A stretch of 64,000 bases of DNA from Streptomyces zagrosensis (GCF_014203645.1 NZ_JACHJL010000010.1:124001-188000), one strand, 5' to 3'. Shown: positions 52,561 through 61,651, counted from the stretch's first letter. The notes: generated by a model not told the origin, from the letters alone. Made by a program: numbers and translations.

Positions 52561-53130
52561 ATGGCAACGACCTCGACACCTCCCGTCGAGCACCGACCGA
52601 CCGCATCGCAGATCACCTTGCGGGTCAACGGGGCCGCCCATCGGCTGACCGTTGACCACCGCACCACCGTGCTCGATGCGCTCCGCGAGCACCTTGGCCT
52701 GATCGGGGCGAAGAAAGGCTGCGATCACGGCCAGTGCGGTGCGTGCACCGTGCTCATCGACGGCCATCGGATCAACAGTTGTCTGACCCTGGCCGTGGCG
52801 GCGGACGGCGCGCAGATCACCACCGTGGAGGGGCTGTCCGATGGTGAGCAGCCGCACCCGCTCCAGCGGGCCTTTCTCGATCACGACGGCTTCCAATGCG
52901 GCTACTGCACCCCGGGCCAGTTGTGCTCCGCGATCGGAGTGCTCGCCGAGGCCGCCGATGGGCACCCCTCGCACGTCACGCCGTTGCCGGGGACCGGCTC
53001 AGGGGCGCCGCCGCCGGGCTCCCCGGTGCCGCTGACGTCGAGCGAGATCCGCGAGCGGATGAGCGGCAACCTGTGCCGGTGCGGCGCGTACACGAACATC
53101 GTGGACGCCATCGAGGAGGTGGCGCCGTGA
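52561..53130 (+). CDS. Molybdenum hydroxylase, [2Fe-2S] subunit
   Basis: 189 residues. First cluster ligands in GCDHGQCGACTVLIDGHRIN and SCLTLAV, second in FQCGYCTPGQL and NLCRCGAYTNI. Small subunit of the xanthine dehydrogenase/PaoABC group, passing electrons from the molybdenum centre to FAD. No Tat signal, unlike E. coli PaoA, so the enzyme is probably cytoplasmic. The Gly/Pro loop about 133-158 is longer than usual. Start ATG 52561; first gene of a three-gene operon with an AT-rich patch (TAATATTTT, 52480) upstream as possible promoter. Confidence 0.93.
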   Translation: MATTSTPPVEHRPTASQITLRVNGAAHRLTVDHRTTVLDALREHLGLIGAKKGCDHGQCGACTVLIDGHRINSCLTLAVAADGAQITTVEGLSDGEQPHPLQRAFLDHDGFQCGYCTPGQLCSAIGVLAEAADGHPSHVTPLPGTGSGAPPPGSPVPLTSSEIRERMSGNLCRCGAYTNIVDAIEEVAP

Positions 53131-54131
53131 GGCCGTTCGGCTACGTACGAGCCGACGACGTCGAAACGGCGATCGCCACCGTCGCCACCGAGCCCGACGC
53201 CCGGTTCCTGGGCGGCGGCACCAATTTGGTGGACCTGATGAAGCTGGGCGTGGAGCGCCCGGGGCTGCTCGTGGACGTCAGCAGGTTGCCGCTGACCGGC
53301 ATCGATCCGGTCGGCGACGGCAAGCTGCGGATCGGCGCGAACGTACGCAACAGCGACCTCGCCGCCCATCCACTGATCCGCGCCCGCTATCCGGTGCTCT
53401 CCCAGGCGCTGCTCGCGGGCGCCTCCGGCCAGCTGCGCAATGCCGCCACCACCGGGGGCAATCTGCTCCAGCGCACTCGGTGCCTGTACTTCCAGGACGT
53501 CAGCAAGCCCTGTAACAAGCGCGCCCCTGGCAGCGGTTGCCCAGCCCGCGAGGGCATCCACCGGGACCTAGCGGTCCTCGGCCACTCCGAGCACTGCGTT
53601 GCGACCAACCCTTCCGACCTGGCCGTCGCGCTCGCCGCGCTCGACGCCAGCGTCGTGCTCCGCGGCCCGGACGGCGAGCGCACGGTTGCCGCCACCGCAT
53701 TTCACCGGCTCCCCGCGGACCTGCCGGAGCGGGACACCGTCATCGCTCACGACGAACTGCTGACGGCCGTCGAACTGCCCGCCCCGCCGCCGGGCCGCTC
53801 CGCCTACCGCAAGGCCCGAGACCGCGCCTCGTACGCCTTCGCGCTCGCCTCCGTCGCCGCCGTGCTCGACGTCCAAGGCGGCACGGTGCGCGAGGTGCGC
53901 CTCGCATTCGGTGGTCTGGCCCACAAGCCGTGGCGGGCCACGGTCGCCGAGCAGGCGCTGCTCGGCGCGCCCGCGACCGAGGAATCCTTCCGGCATGCGG
54001 CCGACGCCGAGTTGGCGGCGGCCAGGCCGCTGCGCGACAACGGCTTCAAGGTCCCGCTCGCCCGCAATCTGGCGGTCCGCGTGCTGGCCTCGCTCGCCGA
54101 CGCCAACCACATGCCGCAACTAGGCAGTTGA
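53127..54131 (+). CDS. Molybdenum hydroxylase, FAD subunit with extra Fe-S insertion
   Basis: 334 residues from GTG 53127 (4-base overlap). FAD sites ARFLGGGTNLVDLMK and NAATTGGNLLQRTR. Between them and the C-terminal domain lies an insertion with four cysteines (TRCLYF, KPCNKR, SGCPAR, EHCVAT), as in E. coli PaoB and 4-hydroxybenzoyl-CoA reductase-like enzymes, predicting an additional [4Fe-4S] cluster. This places the enzyme with periplasmic aldehyde oxidoreductase rather than classical xanthine dehydrogenase. Confidence 0.92.
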   Translation: MRPFGYVRADDVETAIATVATEPDARFLGGGTNLVDLMKLGVERPGLLVDVSRLPLTGIDPVGDGKLRIGANVRNSDLAAHPLIRARYPVLSQALLAGASGQLRNAATTGGNLLQRTRCLYFQDVSKPCNKRAPGSGCPAREGIHRDLAVLGHSEHCVATNPSDLAVALAALDASVVLRGPDGERTVAATAFHRLPADLPERDTVIAHDELLTAVELPAPPPGRSAYRKARDRASYAFALASVAAVLDVQGGTVREVRLAFGGLAHKPWRATVAEQALLGAPATEESFRHAADAELAAARPLRDNGFKVPLARNLAVRVLASLADANHMPQLGS

Positions 54132-54141
54132 GGAGGCACCC

Positions 54142-56235
54142 ATGAGCCACCCCGAGCCTGGGGCCCCGCTGGGCCGCCTCGAAGGACAGCTGAAGGTCAC
54201 CGGCGCCGCGCGCTATGCCGCGGAGTACACGCCGCGCGGCACGGCATACGCCTGGCCGGTGCCGGCGACCATCGCCCGCGGCACGGTGACCGCCGTACAC
54301 GACACCGATGCGCTCGCGATGCCCGGCGCGCTCGCGGTACTCAGCCACCACAACGCGCCGCGTGTCACCCCGGCCGATGACCCGGTGCTTAGCGTCCTAC
54401 AGAACGCACACGTCCCGCACCGCGGCTGGTACGTGGCTCTGGCCATCGCCGAGTCCCTAGAGGCGGCGCGCGGCATGGCCGCAGCACTGCACATCGACTA
54501 TGCGGCCGATGAGCACGACGTGGTCCTCACCGAGGGCCATGCGAGGCTGTACGAGCCGGAGTTGGCCAACGGCGGCCATCCGGCCCGCCGTGAGCACGGC
54601 GATTTCGATGCCGCGTACGCCAGTGCAGCGGTGCGCGTGGATGCGACGTACACCATGGCGGCGCAGCACAACCACCCCATGGAGCCGCACGCCTCCACCG
54701 CCGAGTGGGACGGTGACCGGCTGACGGTGTACGACTCGAACCAGGGCTCGACCAAGGTCCGGGACGCGCTGGCGACGCTGTTCGAGTTGCGCCCCGAGCA
54801 GGTGACCGTGGTCTCCGAGCACGTCGGTGGCGGCTTCGGCTCCAAGGGCACGCCGCGTCCGCAGGTGGTACTCGCCGCGATGGCCGCCCGTCAGCTTCGC
54901 CGCCCGGTCAAGCTGGCGCTGCCCCGCAATCAACTCGCTGCCGTCGTCGGCCACCGGGCCCCCACGGTGCAGCGGCTGCGGATCGGCGCGGACCGAAAGG
55001 GTGGGATCAGCGCGCTCGGGCACGAGATCATCACCCACACCTCGACGGTCAGGGAGTTCGTGGAGCAGGCAGCGACGCCCTCACGCACCATGTACACGGC
55101 GCCCAACAGTCGTACCACGCACCAGGTGGCCGCGTTGGATGTCCCAACGCCGTCGTGGATGCGCGCGCCAGGCGAGGCGTCGGGGATGTACGCGCTGGAG
55201 TCGGCCATGGACGAGTTGGCGGTCGCCCTTGGCATGGACCCGGTTGAACTGCGGGTACGCAACGACCCGGCCATCGAGCCGGATACCGGAAAGCCGTTCA
55301 GCAGCCGGCATCTGGTGGAGTGCCTGCGCGAGGGCGCCCGCCGGTTCGGTTGGGAAGAACGTGATCCACGGCCGCGCAGCCGTCGCGAGGGAAGCCTGCT
55401 GATCGGTACGGGCGTCGCCTCCGCCACCTATCCGGTTCTCGTCTCGCCCTCCATGGCCGAGGCGTGCACCGTGCCCGGCGGCGGCTATCGGGTACGGGTC
55501 AACGCGACCGACATCGGCACCGGCGCTCGTACGGTGCTCGCCCAGGTCGCCGCGGACGCGCTCGGGGTGCCCGTGGACCATGTGCTGATCGACATCGGCC
55601 GCAGCGATCTGCCCGCGGCGCCCCTGGCCGGCGGCTCGTCCGGCACCGCGTCTTGGGGTTGGGCGGTGCATCACGCGTGCCGCAGGCTGCGGGCACTGGT
55701 CATGGAGGCGGGGGGCGCGGAAACCCCGACCACCACGCTGCGCGCCTTCGCGGACACCTCCGGAGAGGCGGACGCCGAATCCCCCTACGCCCGGCACGCC
55801 TTTGGCGCGCATTTCGCCGAGGTCGCGGTGGACGCGGACACCGGCGAGACGCGAGTACGGCGACTACTGGGCGTCTACGCCGCCGGTCGCATCCTCAACT
55901 CCCGCACCGGCCATAGCCAGTTCATCGGCGGAATGGTCATGGGGCTCGGCATGGCGCTGCTGGAGGGCAGCACCATGGACCCGTCTTTCGGTGACTTCGC
56001 CGAGCGCGACCTGGCCTCGTACCACGTGCCCACCTGCGCCGACACTCCCGCTATGGAGGCGCACTGGATCGACGAGGACGACCGGCACCTCAACCCGATG
56101 GGCAGCAAGGGCATCGGAGAGATCGGCATCGTGGGCACGGCCGCGGCGATCGGCAACGCCGTGCACCACGCGACGGGCGTACGGCTGCGGGAGCTGCCGA
56201 TGACCCCGGACAAGGTGCTGGCCCACCTCAACTGA
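54142..56235 (+). CDS. Molybdenum hydroxylase, molybdopterin catalytic subunit
   Basis: 697 residues. Aldehyde oxidase/xanthine dehydrogenase a/b hammerhead at the front (LEGQLKVTGAARYAAEY), then molybdopterin-binding regions (EHVGGGFGSKG, PSWMRAPGEASGMYALESAM) and the catalytic Glu in MGSKGIGEIGIVG. Size and order 2Fe-2S, FAD, Mo match PaoABC (YagTSR). Substrate is likely an aldehyde or N-heterocycle. No molybdopterin-cytidine transferase or XdhC-type chaperone gene adjoins. Confidence 0.94.
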   Translation: MSHPEPGAPLGRLEGQLKVTGAARYAAEYTPRGTAYAWPVPATIARGTVTAVHDTDALAMPGALAVLSHHNAPRVTPADDPVLSVLQNAHVPHRGWYVALAIAESLEAARGMAAALHIDYAADEHDVVLTEGHARLYEPELANGGHPARREHGDFDAAYASAAVRVDATYTMAAQHNHPMEPHASTAEWDGDRLTVYDSNQGSTKVRDALATLFELRPEQVTVVSEHVGGGFGSKGTPRPQVVLAAMAARQLRRPVKLALPRNQLAAVVGHRAPTVQRLRIGADRKGGISALGHEIITHTSTVREFVEQAATPSRTMYTAPNSRTTHQVAALDVPTPSWMRAPGEASGMYALESAMDELAVALGMDPVELRVRNDPAIEPDTGKPFSSRHLVECLREGARRFGWEERDPRPRSRREGSLLIGTGVASATYPVLVSPSMAEACTVPGGGYRVRVNATDIGTGARTVLAQVAADALGVPVDHVLIDIGRSDLPAAPLAGGSSGTASWGWAVHHACRRLRALVMEAGGAETPTTTLRAFADTSGEADAESPYARHAFGAHFAEVAVDADTGETRVRRLLGVYAAGRILNSRTGHSQFIGGMVMGLGMALLEGSTMDPSFGDFAERDLASYHVPTCADTPAMEAHWIDEDDRHLNPMGSKGIGEIGIVGTAAAIGNAVHHATGVRLRELPMTPDKVLAHLN

Positions 56236-56415
56236 CCCGGCGGGCACCGGTACCGGCGGGGTGGGCCCGCCACCCAGCCACGGGGCGCGCCCGGTACCGG
56301 CTCGCGCCTGCATTCCGCGCGGGAGCCTGCGATGCCACCCCACGCCCGTGGCAGGGCGTGGCGCGCGGATAGGGTACGTCCGGGTTTTCTCGTGACCGGA
56401 AGGACGTGTTGCCCT

Positions 56416-56907
56416 ATGCAGGATCTCGCGACGATTGCGCCTGCCTTCGTGGAGATGGCGCACCGCATCGTGTGGGCGTCGGTCGCCACCGTGGACCGGT
56501 CTGGCCGGCCGCGCAGCAGGGTGTTGCACCCGATCTGGACCTGGGAGGACGGCGTGCTCACCGGCTGGGTGGGCACGGGTCCCACCCCGGCCAAGCGCGC
56601 CCATCTGGCCCATAGCCCGTATGCCTCGGTCAACTACTGGGCTCCCGGGCACGACACCTGTGTCGCGGAGTGCGCGGCCGAGTGGGCCGATGACGTGGAG
56701 ACCCGCACCCGGGTGTGGAATCTGCTCAAGTCGGCCCCCGAGCCGCTGGGCTACGACCCCGGGGGCATTGGCGTCCCCGACTGGCAGACGCCCGAGTCGC
56801 CCGGGTTCACCGCCTTGAAGCTCACTCCGTGGCGACTGCGGGTGATGCCGGGGACGCTGATGGCCGGCAAGGGGGGCGACATTTTGACCTGGCAGCGGAC
56901 GGAGTAG
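56416..56907 (+). CDS. Pyridoxamine 5'-phosphate oxidase-fold protein
   Basis: 163 residues from ATG 56416. Flavin-binding split barrel: IVWASVATVDRSGRPRSRVL, TGWVGTGPTPAKRAHLAHSP and SVNYWAPGHDTC. General-stress/PPOX subgroup. It lies behind the molybdenum hydroxylase genes after 180 bases and may be independent. The substrate is not evident. Confidence 0.85.
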   Translation: MQDLATIAPAFVEMAHRIVWASVATVDRSGRPRSRVLHPIWTWEDGVLTGWVGTGPTPAKRAHLAHSPYASVNYWAPGHDTCVAECAAEWADDVETRTRVWNLLKSAPEPLGYDPGGIGVPDWQTPESPGFTALKLTPWRLRVMPGTLMAGKGGDILTWQRTE

Positions 56908-57047
56908 CCGGGTCGCCGCCGGCCCCCGGCCGCTGCGCGCGGGGGCGCCCACGGGGTGGCGCCGGTGTCGCGCTCCGGCAATCGTCGGTGCCGGCCGCAG
57001 GCGATACGAGCCGTGTGCCTCCCGACGGGACGGCCGCTGTCGTCCCG

Positions 57048-57494
57048 TCAGGAGCCGACACGACATCTGGCACATACTCCGGTGAGCTCCAGGATGTGCT
57101 CCACAGCGGAGAACCCGGTGCACTCCCCCACTCGCTCCGCCCACTCCTCGACCACATCGGCGTCCACCGACTGGCTCCTGCCGCAGTCGCGGCAGATGAG
57201 GTAGTGCCGGTGCCCGGCGGCGGGGCGCCGCCGATACAGCCGGCCCTCCGCGTCATCGCGTACAACATCCAGCAGCCCGGCGCGCTCCAGGGCCTGGACA
57301 CTGCGGTAGACCGTGGTCAGCCCGATGGACACCCCGTCAGCGGCCAGCCGCGCGTGGAGTTCCTGCGCCGATACGAAGTCGGGGCAGGCCGCAAGGACCC
57401 GCAGCACGGCGGCGCGCTGCGGCGTGGACCGCCCCGACGGGACGTCACGCACCGCGTCCGCCACCTCCCCGGGCAGCCCACCGCCCACGATCAT
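57048..57494 (-). CDS. zur: Zur-like Fur-family zinc regulator
   Basis: 148 residues from ATG 57494 with GGAGGG 3 bases ahead; a GTG at 57536 is possible. Winged helix with STPQRAAVLRVLAACPDFVS and GVSIGLTTVYRSVQALERAG; regulatory metal region GHRHYLICRDCGRSQSVDAD; structural zinc pairs CRDC and CARC. The DNA-binding helix and sequence resemble Streptomyces Zur more than Fur or PerR. A Zur-box-like site lies 50 bases upstream of the start, so it is probably zinc-responsive and autoregulated. It could be a second Zur-type paralogue. Confidence 0.85.
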   Translation of the reverse strand: MIVGGGLPGEVADAVRDVPSGRSTPQRAAVLRVLAACPDFVSAQELHARLAADGVSIGLTTVYRSVQALERAGLLDVVRDDAEGRLYRRRPAAGHRHYLICRDCGRSQSVDADVVEEWAERVGECTGFSAVEHILELTGVCARCRVGS

Positions 57495-57544
57495 TGGCCC
57501 TCCACCGCAGCTCGACAGCGTGTGGCTCACACCCACACGCTAGA

Positions 57545-57559
57545 TGACAATGATTTCCA
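57545..57559 (-). promoter_or_regulatory. Zur-box
   Basis: On the plus strand TGACAATGATTTCCA matches the actinobacterial Zur consensus (TGAAAATGATTTTCA as I recall it) at 13 of 15 positions. It lies just upstream of the Zur-like gene. Confidence 0.75.
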
Positions 57560-57904
57560 CGTCCAGGGTGGTTCGGGGCACGGCCCGAGGCTCTGGGGGC
57601 GCGAGGGGGCGTACACAACCGCAGCTTGGCGCATAGGCCCCTAGCGGTCGCGGCGAGGCAGGCCCGCAGGGGAGGAGGGACGGTGACGCGGCCCCCCTGT
57701 TGACCTCCAGGTGGCGTGTCCACTTCATACCTCCTCACCTTGGTTCGAAGCCCCAAGATGGCTCATGCTGCCCGACCTACGACAGGGCGAGACCTTGAAG
57801 CGCTGACGGTTGCCCCCGGGCCTTTCACCCCATCAATGCCGTCACGCTAGACGCCTAAACGGCTACGCTGAGTCAATGGAGAAAAATGTGGCCTTAGCGC
57901 AGCC
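57560..57904. other. Intergenic stretch without a supported gene
   Basis: About 345 bases between the Zur-box and the XRE gene. A minus-strand GAGGAGGT near 57733 is followed by weak short frames with no family resemblance. The right half is less GC-rich, as is the XRE/GNAT pair that follows. Confidence 0.45.
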
Positions 57905-58519
57905 ATGGAAGACCAAGACGTCTTTCAAGCCGAGTTGGCGCGCAAGTTAGACGACGAGATGAGACGGCTGACTGGTCACCAGGGGCAATTGACTGATCGT
58001 CAGGTACGTCGCTGGCTCAGAGGTGAGGTTCAGTGGCCGCACCCTGTCCAACGCATCGCGCTGGAGAGGATTCTCGGACGGCCAGCGCTCGAACTAGGGT
58101 TCAAGCCTCGGGCCAAGCTGCCTGCCGAGGAGGACCCCTTGCAGCGCCGCTTCTTCTGCACTGCCGCCACGGGCACCGTCGTTTCTACCGCCATAGGCCC
58201 AATTGCTCCCTCTGTTGGACGAGCCGACGTGGGCCGCTTCCGGGCCGAACACACCAGAATCGTCAATAAAGACCAGACGCTGGGCGGCAGTCAGGACGTG
58301 GAGAGCCACTCCATCGAGCTCGCTACACAGATCAAGTCGGCACTCGCAACAGGACGATCATCTACGAAGACACGCACGGCGCTGTATCACCTGGCTTGTG
58401 ACGTCAAGTCGGCGCGGACTTCCTCCAGCCGCACGGAAGTTCGCACCATCGTGGCAGGGTCTCACTCCAAAGATCCCCATGTTCGAGAATGGGCAGAAAG
58501 GGCCGAAACATGGACGTGA
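57905..58519 (+). CDS. XRE-type helix-turn-helix protein, shortened
   Basis: 204 residues. Residues about 5-70 (FQAELARKLDDEMRRLTGHQ, LTDRQVRRWLRGEVQWPHPV) are a divergent XRE-like DNA-binding region followed by ELGFKPRAK, and then RRFFCTAATGTVVSTAIGPI, a linker typical of a large Streptomyces regulator family. Those proteins normally continue with TPR-like repeats to about 400 residues; here the tail is only about 110 residues. GC content and third-position bias are clearly lower than in neighbours. It overlaps the GNAT gene by 10 bases. Confidence 0.75.
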   Translation: MEDQDVFQAELARKLDDEMRRLTGHQGQLTDRQVRRWLRGEVQWPHPVQRIALERILGRPALELGFKPRAKLPAEEDPLQRRFFCTAATGTVVSTAIGPIAPSVGRADVGRFRAEHTRIVNKDQTLGGSQDVESHSIELATQIKSALATGRSSTKTRTALYHLACDVKSARTSSSRTEVRTIVAGSHSKDPHVREWAERAETWT

Positions 58520-59025
58520 AGCGTTACTCGCACGCTGATGCTGTAAATATCCGAGAGATGATTCTCGATATGCACGACGCGGCGTACAGAGACGAGAGCG
58601 ACACGTTCCACTCCCGCGAGCGCTTCAGCGAATTTTTCGACCACTGGAGCAGCAAAGTTGAGTGGTCATGTGTAGTCGGCTTTGTGGATAGTTCTCCGGT
58701 CGGCTTCGCCTACGGTTCATCCTTCGATTCCGGCGGGTGGTGGCAAGGCTCCGAACGGCCCGGGACAGTGGGACCGGACGCCACGGTGTTTGGCCTGTCA
58801 GACCTGACGGTCGTACAGTCATGGCGAAAGACCGGAGTGTCGGCCCGCCTTCATGATGCTGTTATCAACAGTCGTGGAAGTGACGTGGCGACACTACTCG
58901 TGGACACGGAGCACACCAAGGTTTCAGCTCTCTATGAGAGATGGGGCTACGAAAAGGTAGGGGAGCAAAAGCCGTTCGAGGACTCTCCCATCTTCGCGAT
59001 CATGGTGAAGCGGCTGCGGCCTTAG
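58510..59025 (+). CDS. GNAT-family N-acetyltransferase
   Basis: 171 residues from ATG 58510 with GAAAGGG ahead. GNAT fold: WSCVVGFVDSSPVGFAYGSS is the central strand pair, LSDLTVVQSWRKTGVSARLH holds the acetyl-CoA loop (usually Q/R-x-x-G-x-G/A, here RKTGVS), and VDTEHTKVSALYERWGYEKV the end of the fold. Lower GC than surrounding genes. Paired with the XRE protein, a common arrangement in Streptomyces of unknown purpose. Confidence 0.85.
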   Translation: MDVKRYSHADAVNIREMILDMHDAAYRDESDTFHSRERFSEFFDHWSSKVEWSCVVGFVDSSPVGFAYGSSFDSGGWWQGSERPGTVGPDATVFGLSDLTVVQSWRKTGVSARLHDAVINSRGSDVATLLVDTEHTKVSALYERWGYEKVGEQKPFEDSPIFAIMVKRLRP

Positions 59026-59085
59026 GACTCGAATGAGCCATCCCTGGTCATAGCAGCTACGGCTTAGCCCGCATTTGCCTGTGAC

Positions 59086-59883
59086 TCAGTCCGCATTCTC
59101 CACAGCCGCGTAGCGCGATGCCTTGGGCGTTGCCTTCGTGCTCAACGCCGCGATCATCCGCTCGCTCTGCGGCCACAGGAAGAAGTGATCTCCCGGCAGC
59201 ACCGTCAGCGAAAAGCCGCCGCTGGTGGCCAGCGACCAGTCTTCGACCATCTCCGGGGTGGCCTCGTCGTCCGCGTCACCCGTGAATGCGTCGATCGGAC
59301 AGCTCACCCGGGCATCGAGGTCGGGAGCGTACGTGCCGATGAGTTGGTAGTCGGCACGGATTGCGGGCAACAGCAGTTCCCGCATCTCCGGATCGTCGAG
59401 CAGTGCGTTGTCGGTGCCGCCCAACCGCCGCAGCTCATCAGCGAGTTCCGCCTCGCTCAGACGGTAGGTGTCAGTGGGCCGCAGTCGGCGCGGGCCGGGG
59501 CGCCCCGAGACGCACAGCCGCCGGGGCCGCAGGCCCGCCTCCCGTTCCAGGCGCAGCGCCACCTCCCAGGCCACCGACGCGCCCATGCTGTGGCCGAACA
59601 GCACCAGGTCGCGTCCGCGCAGTAGCGGTGTACGGGTCAGCTCGGCGGTGAGCGCGTCGGCGAGCGCGGCCATCTCGACCAATGGCTCCTCAAGGAGCCG
59701 GTCCTGACGTCCCGGATATTGGACCGCAAGGAGCTCCATGTTCGGCGGCAGCATCCGGGCCCAGGGGATGAAGAATCCGGCGTTGCCGCCCGCGTGCGGC
59801 AGACATAGCACGGTGGTGGTGGCGTCGGGCCGCGGCACGGGGCGGCGTAGCCACGGGGACACGGGCGCGGTCGTCACGGTCAT
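59086..59883 (-). CDS. Type II thioesterase
   Basis: About 265 residues; ATG 59883 chosen, GTG 59916 also possible. Alpha/beta hydrolase of the RifR/TEII group: VLCLPHAGGNAGFFIPWARM, LLAVQYPGRQDRL, LVLFGHSMGASVAWEVALRL (nucleophile Ser), the acid region CPIDAFTGDADDEATPEMV and the catalytic His in LPGDHFFLWPQ. Type II thioesterases clear stalled acyl groups from PKS or NRPS carriers. No such synthase is adjacent; the only one in the window is at the left edge, 54 kb away. Confidence 0.92.
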   Translation of the reverse strand: MTVTTAPVSPWLRRPVPRPDATTTVLCLPHAGGNAGFFIPWARMLPPNMELLAVQYPGRQDRLLEEPLVEMAALADALTAELTRTPLLRGRDLVLFGHSMGASVAWEVALRLEREAGLRPRRLCVSGRPGPRRLRPTDTYRLSEAELADELRRLGGTDNALLDDPEMRELLLPAIRADYQLIGTYAPDLDARVSCPIDAFTGDADDEATPEMVEDWSLATSGGFSLTVLPGDHFFLWPQSERMIAALSTKATPKASRYAAVENAD

Positions 59884-60206
59884 CTCCGTTCGGTCGTAGG
59901 CGGTGCCACCGCGCACGAGGAGACCGGCGGCCCTGCCCTGGCAGTCTCCCCCATCGAGCGAGGGGCGCCCTGCGGACCCGCGCCCCCGGCTGCCGATGCC
60001 CGGCGGACGAAAACACCCGGCCTTTGGGGGTGGCGTGGCAGGCGGTGGTCGGGTTCGATGGCGGGCACACCGAACGGCTACCGGAAGCGGTGGCCGTGCG
60101 GTACGCCCTCACCAGCCCACCATCCCGCGCTGCACGGTTTTACCCCCATCGCGACCCGTAATTCGTCCGACCTTGTACGTTTCTTCCCTGTATCGAAGGA
60201 CCCCAC

Positions 60207-61517
60207 ATGAAACCGCTCCGTATCCGCCTTGGAGGACTTGTCACTGCGCTGGTGGCCGCCGCGCCGTTGGCCATGGCCGCCCCCGTCGCCGCCGATGCGC
60301 CGGTTGCTGCCGGGGCACGTGCCACGGCCGACCGCGGCGCCTTCGATGGGCCCACCGTCGAGGAGAAGCGGTTGGATCTGCCCGTGCCGCGCGAGATTTT
60401 GCGCCGCAGCGGGTTCGACGACGTGGCGCCTCGCTTCGCTCGTGCGCTGGTGGGCGCGCGCTCGGCAACGGCGGCTGAGCGACTGGTGGAGCGGCACGGG
60501 CAGCGGGTGTGGGACCGCGCGGTGGACCGGGCGCAAGGCCGCGGCCCCGCGGGCGGCGATCTGAGTCGGGACGACGACCGCCCGCTGTACTGGGCGCGGC
60601 TCGGCATGACCCGGGCACTGGCCGACTGGAAGCCGTCCTTTCCCCTGTCGGACGCGCGCAGGACCGCGCTGCTTGACGGCCTTGAGCGCTCCTCGCGCGG
60701 GCAGGACACCATGCGGCTGCCGGCGGGGAAGGGCATCAAGCGGATCGTGGTGACCGGGTTCGACCCGTTCCAACTCGACTCCGATCCGCGGCGCAGCAAC
60801 CCCTCCGGCGCCGCGGCGCTCGCGCTGGACGGCACCACGATCCGTACCTCCTCGGGCCCGGCGCGCATCGAGACGGCCGTCTTCCCGGTCCGTTGGGACG
60901 ACTTCGCCAGCGGTGTGGTCGAACGCACGCTGCTGCCGCACTTCCGGCCAGGGCCGCGGCAGGCGGATCTGTTCACGACCATCAGTCAGGGCAGCCCGGG
61001 CCGGTTCGATGTGGAGCGCACCAACGGGGCCTGGCGCGGGGGCTACGGTGACAACGCGAACGTGTCCCGCACCGGCACGGTGCCCATCTCGCCGGGCGTG
61101 CCGACACCGAGCCCGCAGCCTCAGTGGACGACGACCTCGCTGCCGTATCAGCGGATCGTCGCGGCGGACACCGGTCCCTTTCCGGTACGCGACAACACGG
61201 CCGTGACCGAGATCCCGGCCGGTGGCACCGAGCCCGTGCAGCGGCCCAACGGCCCCACGCCCGGCTCGACGGCGCGCGCCGGCGGCGGCGGTAACTACCT
61301 CTCCAACGAGATCGCCTATCGCGCGACGCTGCTGCGTGACGCGGTGCACCTCAACGCGCCCGGCGGGCACCTGCACACCCCGGTCCTCACCTTCGGCGCC
61401 GACAACGCCGATCCGACCACGGGCAAGGTCACCGACCCGCAGTTCGTCCGTAACCGGCTCGCCATCACGGCGCAGATACGCGCGGTGTTGACGGTGGCGG
61501 CAGGCACGCTGCGCTGA
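60207..61517 (+). CDS. Secreted pyroglutamyl-peptidase-like protein with Cys-to-Ser change
   Basis: 436 residues. Signal peptide (about 1-30, LAMAAPVAADA). After a helical N-terminal region (about 45-180), residues about 185-430 align with pyroglutamyl peptidase I: KRIVVTGFDPFQLDSDPRRS-NPSG opens the domain, GGNYLSNEIAYRATLL corresponds to the GTFVCNxxxY segment, and LHTPVL to the catalytic His strand. The nucleophile Cys position reads Ser (LSNEIAY). Either it acts through Ser or has lost peptidase activity. A long hairpin terminator follows. The 323 bases before it, shared with the divergent thioesterase, hold no other gene. Confidence 0.8.
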   Translation: MKPLRIRLGGLVTALVAAAPLAMAAPVAADAPVAAGARATADRGAFDGPTVEEKRLDLPVPREILRRSGFDDVAPRFARALVGARSATAAERLVERHGQRVWDRAVDRAQGRGPAGGDLSRDDDRPLYWARLGMTRALADWKPSFPLSDARRTALLDGLERSSRGQDTMRLPAGKGIKRIVVTGFDPFQLDSDPRRSNPSGAAALALDGTTIRTSSGPARIETAVFPVRWDDFASGVVERTLLPHFRPGPRQADLFTTISQGSPGRFDVERTNGAWRGGYGDNANVSRTGTVPISPGVPTPSPQPQWTTTSLPYQRIVAADTGPFPVRDNTAVTEIPAGGTEPVQRPNGPTPGSTARAGGGGNYLSNEIAYRATLLRDAVHLNAPGGHLHTPVLTFGADNADPTTGKVTDPQFVRNRLAITAQIRAVLTVAAGTLR

Positions 61518-61651
61518 CCTCGGCACGGTAGACATCCCAGGCACCCCAGGCACGCTGCGCTGACCGGCACGGCGGGCACACCAACCGGGGCGCCGGCGGA
61601 CCGATTGGGCTCGCAGCCCGACTGTTGGGCACACCCGGCGCCAGCGGCGGA

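Noticed and set aside
57738..57760. tRNA-like T-arm (GGTTCGAAGCC)
   Set aside because: The stem pairing leaves a nine-base loop and no acceptor, D or anticodon arms are found around it.
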